Shown: positions 15,101 to 27,100 of the stretch, piece after piece | Numbering within the stretch: position 1 is the first letter of the stretch | How the letters are laid out: every line of letters begins with the position of its first letter | Assembly (NCBI GenBank): GCA_963662175.1 | Contig: OY759216.1 | Coordinates: 52,965,087 to 53,029,086 of the forward strand | Length of the DNA stretch: 64,000 nt | From: Aradus depressus | Taxonomy: Eukaryota; Arthropoda; Insecta; Hemiptera; Aradidae | Direction: 5' to 3' | The notes under the pieces: generated by a model | Seen by the model: the letters and a program-made list of their open reading frames with translations, nothing else | Database searches by the model: none | What the model was told of the DNA's origin: nothing | Position numbers and translations under genes: made by a program

Positions 15101-18100
15101 AGTTTACGAAAGTTGAGAGGGAAGTAGAGGTGTAAAGGAGAAAACACAGAATTTGGCCAACGTTTCCAAGGTGCAACAAAACAGCTAGCTACGCCGGTGG
15201 TAAACGAAGATACGGAGCAGAAGCATAGATAGGTGGAGTGATTTCACCCATTGGAAGACATGTATGATGAAGCCTTCAGATTAACAACACTAACTGTATA
15301 AATGAGAAGTATCTTACCAGTCCTTCAGGGTAGTTGTCCAACACCTGTCCGGCAGTGCAGGCCTCATCCTCCCCATGGAAGTTGGCAACCCTAATGACCA
15401 CAGTGCCAGGCCGGTACTGGAAGTCCGGGTGGTCCTTCAGATCGTACACACTCACCTCGCTCTCCATCAACAGGCTGGGTCTGGACAACAAACAAAATAT
15501 ATTCATTAGAGATGAGCTAAGAGGATAAAAACGTTAGGGAAGCCGAGCACGCACAAGAGACTACCCCACTCCCTTCACTCAAGGAGGGAGAGAATAAATA
15601 ACGGTAAGGAACTAACATCTTGTTAACTTAAAGAAGTCCTGTCTTTCCATTCCATATCCCTTTATGTTTCTCCTCACATTTAAGATATCAAGTCACAAAC
15701 TTTCTTCCATTCATTAGAACCAATATTTAAATGGTATTCATACCAACATTTGTATTGTGATTGCTCACATAACCCGTTAGTGTTGCCCAGTATTTTTCAA
15801 TTTAATTTAACTAGGATAATAGGGAGACAACTGAAGAAGAAAAAGAAGCTTCATAATTGAAGCAAAATATTTAATTTTATGATTTATTCCACTTAATTAT
15901 AATTATATTATTTTTCTTAGTCTGGATAGATAGATATCATAAGTAATCAGCTCCAGATAAAATAATATAATGCAAAGTTACTGCCGGGTAACCTCCTAGG
16001 AGTGTTAATAAAAAAAACATGGATTCATTTGTCCCCATCTCAGGGGCTTATAGCAATTGAAAATTAAAATAAGCTGTAAATCTAGTGATAAGAAGTGCTG
16101 AAATGTAGGTACTTACTGAGGGTTATCAGTGGAGGTGTAGGTTCTGAACCACTTGACAGTGGCGGTCCGGCCGGCATGGTCCACCTTCTGTATCACCCCG
16201 TACACCCTCATACAGGCCTCCTCCCTGTTCTCTATGACAAAGTCCCCGGGGAAGAACTCCTGGTCATCCAGGTGGTGGATAGGGTACAGCTCCGTTGAGG
16301 GGATACCCAACTCCACTGAACCGTCCTACCACAAAATCATACAATAATCGTTTAGCGCATAGAAAGATACAAGGGTCTTATAGCAAAAGGTTGGAATCTT
16401 GTACAATATTTCTCTCAACATAATGTTTTTTTAACGAACATAAGGCTCTTTTAAAAACTTATAACAATAATAAGAGTTATCTTTAGAATACTTTTAAAAG
16501 GAACTAAACAAAATAAAATAGAGATCTAACTAACATGCGTGGGACTAATTTGATTTAAGGCTCAATTAATTAATTCTGGTATTGATGTTTGACTGGTAAA
16601 ATTCTGCAGGTCATTTTCAGTTTTAAAAAACTGGGGACTAACAAAATTTTGCTTGTTGCAATGTTGACACAGATGTATTTGGAAACTGACGAACAATCGA
16701 GTACAGCAAGGTATTTTGACAAAATCAGTGATTATTGTCAGATAAAAAATGTAAATTTAACGAGCGAGAGGTAGTTTTTCTCTAGTTTTTAATTGTGATA
16801 TCATAAAACCAATGAAACCCTATCTATGAACTTGCTAGACGAGTTCGTTACTAGATTCTTTTGACTTAGTGAGTTTTACCAATCAACAACAATTTTTTTA
16901 GAGCATAAGTATTTTTAAAAAATAGAGAACATTTTAAAATATTTCAATTAATGCAACATTTTCCAAAATACTGCTTATTTATCGAGGAAGGCATGTATTT
17001 GGCGTTAAATATACTGATGAATAGAGGGAACACTTTGTTCATTTTAAAGAAAATTCAAATACAAATAATATTCCTCAAATAAATTCATATGGCATGCTAT
17101 AAAAACATTTCTGTATTATATGTGAATAAATAATATAAAATAACACACCTGCCAGACAACATCAGCGGTTGACATGGTGCTCACTGTCTCAACGATAACC
17201 TTACTACCAGGAGCTAGGGAAATAGGTCGAGGTGGCTTCTTCTGTGAGGTGCGTCGGAACTTCTTCTTATGGAGCACCTGACAGATCACATATTTATTTA
17301 GATTGAACTGAAGGAAGGAGGACAATATGGGTTGTTCAGAGGCTAATCAGAGTCAAACAGAATTTTTCTTTTTGCAGAGAGTGGAAATAGGGTTAATAGT
17401 TAAAAAATACAACCATAATAACAAAAGAGGCTCATAAAATAATAAATGTTAATTTTTTTCTTAATGATTGTTATAACAATCCACTAATAGCTAATTGATT
17501 TTAAAAAAAGTTGACTTGCCTCTGATAACATATAATTTTTTTATTATGAACTAAATAAGTAATAAAATAATTATTATGTTCTGAGTGAATTTTTAAAAAC
17601 GTTCTAAAAAAATTGTTTTCACAGCAAAATCTGATTTTGAATTTGTTTGACTTACACTGACCAGTAAGGGAGTGCGCAAATCAGCTAAATACCCTAGGAA
17701 ACTGCAAGAATGATGGACTCTACTGGCTTCCCGGACACTCGGGGATTCGGGGAAACGAGGAGGCAGACCGACTAGCCAAGGAAGGTTCAAGTAAGCCTTT
17801 CATGGAGTAATATCTCGGGAAGCTTACCGAACCCGGATTAAAAAGTGGACTAAAGATCTTTTGGAGCATTCATGGAGAGAAAAAACCACATGCAGATAGT
17901 CGATGTTGTTCCTGGGAGGGGAGTCCAAGGTGTTGAAGGATGGGATCCTGAACCTCAAAAAGAACGAGCTTCGGTAACTTTCTGGAGTTCTCACCGGACA
18001 CGGTCCGTTCAGTAGACACCTACACACTGTAGGAGTCAAGGACAGTCCCACCTGTGATAGATGTGGGGAAGAAGACTTCCTGGGTATATGCTCGGGATAC

Positions 18101-21100
18101 TCGCGAACGAGATGCCACATTTTTGGTTAAAGATGTAATCACAGAGGAGGATTTTAGAAGATTGGACCAAGGGAGCATCCTCGTTTAGGTAGTATAAACA
18201 TACAGGTAACAAAAATAAGGTGGAAGCCCAGCGCTGGGCTGGGGGGAAGAGATGAGAGCATTGGATGCTTAGGTCCCTAGGTGTAAAACACGAGCCTACT
18301 GAACCTTAAGGGAGCGTTTTACAAGCGTTCGAATGTTGGACTAAGATACTATAAACCTAAATGATCTACCGCATTCAGAAACTCTGTTATTTCGAGGTCG
18401 TTACCGCAATATCCAAGAAAAACCGCCTAAAAAACCTTTTATATTTTTTCCCTACATATGCTCAGATAGCCCAGTAGCTACACTCACTAACAGCATTCGA
18501 AATAAATTCAAGGTGGGTGTAGTGCAGGAATGTGCAGACTTACTCAAAGAACGGGCACACGAAAAGGAAACCCGACTCCAATGGGTTGCAGGATATATGG
18601 GAATGGACGGGACAGAACAAGCAGACTGACTTGTGCAACAGCAGAAGAGGAGTGAACCCAGCCCCATAACAGGGACCAGGAAGTCCCGGAGGAAAGAGCA
18701 TTACAGAAGGGAACCCATCTTGGCGCGAAGAGAAAACATCTCTGTGTAATAGGTGTTGTTCCTGAACCATCCTGCATACGTTGTGATGAAATGACTGAAC
18801 ACTGGGCTACACATCCTGGATGAATGCGAAGGTTACTCACCTCCCATGACTACGATGGTCCATTGGATTAGACCGACCTACCTTGGTGAGGGTCCTGATG
18901 GGCACAGAGTGCTGCTTCTTGGTGGAAGGGTTGCTGACAACACTGGCATTGCTGCTGCTAGCGTTACTACCCGTCTCGGAATCACAATCCGAATAACAGC
19001 TCTCTTCTCCAACTCCTAGTATCAATAAAATTCGTGAATAAATAAATAAATATAAAAGGTCCTGTTTATACTCCCATCTGTCACACAATCCAGCTTTTCA
19101 GTCGAAACCCAATAAATGTGTGAAATTTACACGGTAACATAAAATGATTCAATAATGTATGATGTGGGAAGTCCCCCCCCCTTATTTTTTTATTTATACT
19201 ACCCGCATAAAAGCCTCACCCTTAAAGATATTAAAGGAGAGTAGGAGTGAACTTGTGGGGGAACTAGAGTGATCAGAGTGATCTGCAACTCCCCTCTGAG
19301 GGGCAGATCACAAGTTGAACGTTCCAGGAGCTCCCCCTCCCTTCCAATATCTCTCAAGTTTCGAGCCCCCACCCCGCCTTCACACCCACATACCTACTCC
19401 AATAAATAACATCCTTGTATTGTATTATTCAATTTTAAATGGTTTAAAATAGTTGACAAAATTTAATAACGAATTATCTCATTCCTGGAATATTCTTCGA
19501 TTCAACAGTATAATCGTTAATTATAATTTCAACGTAGTAGTAAAAAAAAACAAAAAAACAATTGTCGCAACCAACATATTTTTTATTAACAGGTATAACA
19601 TTTTATTGTTATTATCTATACAGGATTGTTATTCTTTGTCCGCTTATCACATCTAATCAGCTTCAGTTAATTACTCCCAGGCAACCTCTTGTTTGGTCTT
19701 TGTACACGTATATAAACAATATTTTCTTTAAAAGCGAAGAACAGTTTATAGTATGTATTTTTAAGCTCGATGCGGATGAAATATTTACTATGGAACGATA
19801 TTGTTAAATAGCTCTATCTCACCAACTCCTACTACCACACAGGAAGTTCAACTTGTAGTCTCTACTATAGTCATTCACTATTTTGTTATCCTGTTTTTAA
19901 GCAGAGATTAATATAGTTATGTAGTTTTATTTCTTTTTTTGATATAAAACATCTGGTTCTTTAGCAAGTTCCACCCGGGTTTAAACCAATAACAGATCCA
20001 AACTTATTCCCGGGCAACGCTGGGTGAACCTGCTAGCCTCCAACTGCTTAATAATTATCTAAAAAAAAAAAAATGCCACCTACCATTATTTTCCAGGTTG
20101 GTAAGCTCCATATTATTCAATTGGAGTGTATTTTTAATTTCAGTCACTGGGTTCTCTGTCTCTCCAATTTCTTTGGTTTTATTATTGTCATCCTTCTTAG
20201 ATTCATCTTTCTTCACATTTCCTGGGGCAACAGCAGAAGCTAAAATTAATACACATTCATTATTTTCAATGTCATCTTCAACCTCGGTAGATTGATCCAA
20301 GGTAAAATAACATGACGCTGGAGAATAATAAAAAAGCCATATTGGTTCTGAAGGTTAGAGGTAAAAGTGTAAAAAAAAATATATTTGTGCCATTGTGTAT
20401 TGTGACAACATTCGTAAAGGAGAGGGATATTCAAACCCACAAACACGATGATATCATCAAAGGGCGCATACTCTAGGGAGAGGGTTGAAAAAATAGAATA
20501 GTTATCCAACAATAAGATAAGATTGATTGAAGCTTTAAATTAAAGATTTATAGAATCAACACCGAATTAACTTTTCCCACAATTTTCAAAGGGTATAGGT
20601 ATAACAAATTAAAGTTAACAGAAGCCATTTTGCGCACCAGCATACCGTAAGTGATTTTTCCAAGAAAATAATGTTATTTAAAAAAAATGTTACCAAGAAA
20701 TAATTACTGGGTAAGTGGCACATTATGAAATTGTGATAGCCAATTCATAACTAGACTAGTTTTGTGCAAGACATTTTTCATAGTTGAGTCAATGCAAGTA
20801 GAAAAATGGAGATAGCTCTCGCTGTGCCCAACTTTATTCATTAAAATGGTTCTTTCTCTGCAATAGTTTCTTCCCCAACATAATCTACTGGGGGAAAAAA
20901 AAATGCTACAGGGTCAAAGCAGGTTTTTTTAACTAAATATTAAAACAATGTGGACAAGCAAACAATGAAATATATACAGACGACATGACATATAGATAAA
21001 ACAGAAAGTTTGTCTGTAAGTGTGCTTCATGTGGCCGGGCATAAGGTGAAAATGACTTCTCAAAACATAGATGTCCTCATGGCCCTAATGAGAATATTGG

Positions 21101-24100
21101 TTACTATGGAAACAGCTGAGTTTTTGTGAACATAAACGTGGAAATAGCAAAGTGTGTTGTGAACATTAGTGTGGAGATAGCAAAGTGTGTTGTGAACATA
21201 AGCGTGGAGATAGCAAAGTGTGTTGTGAACATTAGTGTGGAGATAGCAAAGTGTGTTGTGAACATTAGCGCGGAGATAACTGACTTTAATCTGTTTTTTA
21301 AACATTTTTTTTTATCTCGATGTAGGAGGCCTTTGTTTAAAAAAATCATACCATTCGACGCAATTTTAATTTAGAACGCAAGCAAGCGAATAACGCATTC
21401 CCAATAAAAGGTCTTTAGTCAACTTTGATTCCATTCCAACAACTTCAATTATTCTTAGATATACAGACGAGGCACTAACCCAAAAGCAGAAACTGCATCA
21501 ACCTGTCACCCCAGACCAAGGTCGACACCCCCGGCCCCGTTGTATTCTTGTGCGGCCCAAGAGGGAGCTAGGCGACTATTATTTTAGAGCAAAAAAAACT
21601 AGATTTATCTGCGAAAAAAAAAAAAAAAAAAAAATAGAAGAATACAGACCGAGCCAAGAGGTTGGATATAAACACACTAATACCGTTATATAAAATTTCC
21701 GTGTAATTTACTCGTGCTCTTTACTCTTTGTGCCTGAGTTTTGATATGCGGCCCGTACTCAAAAATCTAATGTATTGCGCGGCTCTACACTTGAAAAATT
21801 AGGCATAAGTCCTGCAAATGCAAAAAAATAGCCTAAAATAAAATCTCTTCGTTTTTCTAGAATAAAATGTTAACAAAGAAAAAAAAGGATGTATAGAGAG
21901 ACATTTGCTTAGCTTTATATTTAAGTTAATGATCTTGGAAATAGTAAATATGGTAACTTTCCACAAAGGGACAGACAATGGCCTACCTGTCCTCTTCCTT
22001 CGAAGTCTCAGCGGTGTTGAGTGTTCCTTCAGAATTAGTCTTTTCTGCTCTTTTCGCCACTGATCTTTTGTTGTAATTTCATCACTTGACTTTAGAATAT
22101 AGAAATTTCTATCGCCCACTTGCAGTGTACAAGGCTCAAAAACATTCAATAGTTTCAATCTACAATAAAAATGATATTTTCTTAAAATGATCTAGGGCAC
22201 AAAGACATATTTGTAATTTCCAAAACAAAAATAATATTGAGGTTCTTATCAAATATTAAATAATAAAGAATTTAAATATAGAATATAGAATAATATGATT
22301 TACCTTTTGATGTCATCACCCTGGATAAGTACCTTGGGCTGTTCCTTTTCAGAGCCGGCCCCCTCTTTGGAGTAGGCCCGACATTGCCAATGGACTGCAA
22401 CCGACTCGATCTCCACATCTTCCACTGTCACCTGCAATGACAAACACTAATTATATAAGGAAAAATAATAGATTCACAATCATACCTTATCTCTCTCTCT
22501 CTCTCTCTCTAAAAACCAAAATTCAATATTTGACTCAAATAGTGGCTTCTGAATCCTCATACTAAATTTTGTGTCGATACATTAATTTTATCGACGGTTA
22601 TTGGGATTTGTGACTTGAGGCTCCCCCCCCCCCCCCCCCCCCCCCTTTTCGGCTGAATCAGATGAAAATTAAAAGGTGTCATCCTTATATGGCTTTGAAT
22701 TTACATATGAAATTGTGTGCCAATGCATTCATTATTAGAGTTTTTGTGTTAAGCCTCCCCCTAAGCCCGCCTTTCCTATTGGCCGAAAATCAATAGGTGT
22801 CATCCTTAAAGGGTTCTGAACATAAATATAAAATGTCGTGTTGATACATTCATTCTACTTCATCCACAGTTATCGTGCCCACAGAATGATTTTGTTGTTT
22901 TTCAATTTTAGAATCAGAAAGTTGGAAAACATGAACTTCCATAGAAAACTTTGGCGAATTTCTGACCGATTACATAACTTCTCCTATACTCCGTAAAGTT
23001 GGAGAAGTAAAAAATGCAATAGACTTTTCGAAGAATCTATTAAATCACAACAAAGCCACCCCATATTAGGAAGCATGCCGCCATTGTGCACATCGAGATT
23101 TGATGCCCCATTCGTAAGTTCATACTTTGCCAGAAAGAAAAGAATATTATGAAAGTTAGGCTGACATACATTTAAAATGAAGACATTTCCATTTCCCTCA
23201 ATCAAAGCTTCTTGAAAGTCTACAAACAAAACAATGTCCCCCCCCCCCCCCCCCCCCCACCTTTAAATTTATCCAAAACTTTTTTTATATTTTTATCATA
23301 AAAATAGTTGGAGTTAGATACCAACTTTTGCCCATAAATTTTCCTCTCTTACTACGCTACTAAAATGTTGATGTCGCTTATAATGTCGGACACTATTTCC
23401 TGTTTTATTAAAAAAAATCCGCAACTTTCTAGCTCAAATGGTTTCTGGGCTCTTGACAGACCGACTTACAACTTCTATCAGACTCCATTTCTGGTTGTGA
23501 ACCCTAATAAAGTTAAAAAATCCTTTATTTAAAATTTTCATTATAACGCTCACGAATTTGGATTTATTAAATTTGTATAATTAAGTTTTGACAGGCAATT
23601 CATGGAAATGATAAAATTATATCTTCACAAAAAGTTTATATTAATTGAGTTTGCAATAAAGTGTGGTTATTTAATTAAAACTGTTTAAATAATTAATCCG
23701 TGACATTTTGGTAATAGTCAAAATCTTTTATAACGAACTTCAAGGGACTGGCAGTTTTTGTACGTTGTAGCCGGTGTTCTCTTTAACAGTTTGCTATAAA
23801 TGGTGTTACACTAGTTACAACAAACAGTCCGTTATAAGTTTATGACTGTTATAAGGTAACTTAGTTCATACGTAAACCTATGTACATACTATTGAAATGA
23901 GTAGTTAGTCAATAAACAATTCGTCACATGTTTTCAACCCAGTCACTCGTAATTGATCGGTCAACAGCTGCTGACTCACCGCAACTTTTTCCATGAATAA
24001 TACTGTGGCGAGATGGGAAACGCTGAACCCAGGAAGTGGTGCACTTAAACGATTCCTTCTTCAGAAGCACACCAAATGGGCCCACTCACGGGTACATTGT

Positions 24101-27100
24101 TTGTACGTTAACTTTTAAACGAATCGAGCAAAGCATTTTCAATGTCAGTGTGATTAAATGAAGGAACCCGTTTTGCCTTTTTGAACTTATTAACTTGTGT
24201 AATAATTTTCTCGCTTCATAATTCCATCAATCGAACTACTACTACTCCTCAGTTGTAAATTGTTAACGTGGCATGTTTTCGTGTATAAAGAGAGGTCACA
24301 ACTGAAATTGAAAAACTGTTGGGAGAATAAGTCAACAAAGCTTTTGTTTCTCATTATTGTACAAGAAAAAATCTAAACTGTAGGTACGCTGTATCCGATA
24401 TTTCAACAGCAATTATTCCGAGAAATGTGTTCGCTCTAACCGATGTGTTCGTTGTAAGCAACATTAATGCTTTTTGTTTTTGTAGTTTATTTCATGGGAC
24501 CGACAATTTTTTACGTTATATCTGGTGTTGTTATAAACGATTTTGACTGTATAGTTAAATTGAAGACTTGCATAGCCAGAGTTGAACAAACGAACACTTA
24601 TCAAATGCATTTTTTACTCACCTTAATTACTCTTGACATTTTGGATTTCAGAGATTTCAAATCTTTACTAGGCTGAGTCCATTCTGCAATTTCTTCCAAG
24701 ACACTTAGAGGACCCCAGAGTACTTGTCCAGGATAATAGTCACCTCTGTGTGGGAAATCTGAATCCTGTTTACAATTAATACAACAATAAATAAATCAAA
24801 ATATATTTTTTTAAATATTGTCTATTTCACAAAAATGCACTACCAGTTTGGGCATTACATTGTCATGTTTAGTTATAAGCCAATAAGTTGGTCAATCCAT
24901 CCCAATATTGTTATAGACCAAGATACGTCTGCTGTAGTACGAAACATTCTTATACATTAGGCTAGGAGAAATGAGGTTGGAATTGCATCTTGGAAATCCT
25001 CCTGGCTTATTAAATTATGACAGTTAGCATTTTGTTTGTTCTGAAATATTTTGCCCCCTGTCTAATAACAGTTGCAACAATAAAATTATTAAGTTTTAAC
25101 AAGATAAACTAATTTAGATGTGATAGGCGTGAAATCATATGTGTACATTTAATACAATTATGACTGATGACAAGAAAAAAATTTGAAATCAAAGTTATTA
25201 TTAAAATCAGTTTTTACTAATATATTCACGTCATCAGCAGACATTTTGTTAAATGTACAAACATGATTTCATGCTGATACGTAACATTTTTTGCCGAGAT
25301 ATTGTGAAACATTTAATAAAAAGTAAAGAAAAAACGTATGTTCTTAAAAAAATATTGTCTATTTCACAAAATATATATAATACATGGGAGTACTTTCGGC
25401 ATTGCTACATCTTCAGCCACGACTTAACAAATACTAAATAGAAGTTCAACCAGTTTACAATCCAAACGGTTATTTCTTAAAATATTGAAAACATTAAAAA
25501 TAAAATTTCGCCTCAAATTAAAATCTTAATAATAAAAGAAAATTGTATTTTATTATTAAGACTTCTTTTTATGATTTCATGCGCTTAACATATTAATTAG
25601 TTTATCTTTTTAGATTTTAATAATTTTACCTTTAATTTTATTTTGACCACAATTATTTGAAACAAAAAAATACCTACTTTATACAACCATGGGGATTTCC
25701 AAGTCCAACTTGCAAACCTCTTCCGTGCCTGATGTATAAGAAGGGTTCGCACCTCAGCAAAACTGACTCAGTTTATAACTAATCATGACGATGGTATAAT
25801 GTCAAAACCAGTTCATGCATAACATTGATTATAAGTTTGCCCAATATGTCCGAGTTTTTCAACTTAGTTATAAATGAAATGTCGGTATTTATCAATAAAC
25901 CAGCGTAGATAGCCTTATGAAATATGTTTAGTCACAAATAGACACATTCAATCGGATTTTGACATAAATAGTCGTGATTAAAACTGACTTTAGAACCGTA
26001 CGAGACACACTTGATCATGACATTTGACACAATTCACACTGACGAGACTCGTCGCATGAAACCAATTTTATACAGCTGATCTCATGTGTCTACTTGCGTA
26101 TGAGTTACACAGCTATCAACTCTTTATGAACAGTAGTCACGATGTTCACCTCCGAAGAAGACCGTAAGAAAAGTATATTTATGAAAATAAATTAATTTAA
26201 ACACAAAATTCAAAGAATAATTGGAATGAATCTTTCATAGGTGTATTTTTTTTTGAACTTTCATCTTTAATCCAGTATAATTCGACATTTCTCTTACGAC
26301 TTCCCTCCTCTCTCGTGTTTCCCCTGGGGTTGAAGAGTCATAGCCTCATGTAATCTTAGAATTATATAAATATACCAACCTATCAAACATGAATGTTACT
26401 ATTGAACATTGTCCCAACGATGTCATAAACTAAAAAAAAAAACCCGGCACACTATATGGATATATATTTATTGTGGAATTAAGTTGTTTTCCACTATACC
26501 GACACATATCGCAAAAATATATTGGGATATAGAGGAAATATGAATACTCACTGGTTCCTTCTTTTCATCGAAGATATCAAATCCTGAAGCATCAGGATCG
26601 GTGACAATGCAGCGGGAATTATCAGGCAAACTGACATGCAGTTTGGTGTGAACAACTTTGATCCCTCCCACCCACGAGTCTAAACAGACTGCGATATCCG
26701 GAGCCAAGGCCTACAATAACAATAAGTAGATACAATTTGTTTTCAAAAACAAAACAAATATAACCACAATAGTCGTGCGATTCTCAGCTAATAGGGCCAC
26801 TTGAGGCTGCAAAATCTCCGGTTACTTTTTCCGAAGTGAAATTTCTATCGTATCTCAAATCAGTTTGCTCGCCTTTTCGTCTTAATTTTTGAAGTAGTTC
26901 GTTTCAGTTATGTAGGTTTTTCTTTACTTTATTAGATATATACCTCCAGAGTATGATTCTGCACAAATAGATTTTAATGGTGAAGGAAACAACACATTTT
27001 TTCTCTAGTTCACCATTTGGAATGGAAGTGACACGTGACATCTTGTGGTGTGGGAGAGTTTGAAAAGTCGAGAATGCGGCTTCCAAAATCGAAAAGTGGT

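Noticed and set aside
21126..21285. CRISPR-like array
   Set aside because: Units are contiguous with no unique spacers, and the genome is eukaryotic.
21060..21374. Repeat peptides from both strands of the 33-bp minisatellite
   Set aside because: Open frames on both strands in a repeat of period divisible by 3 are expected without coding.
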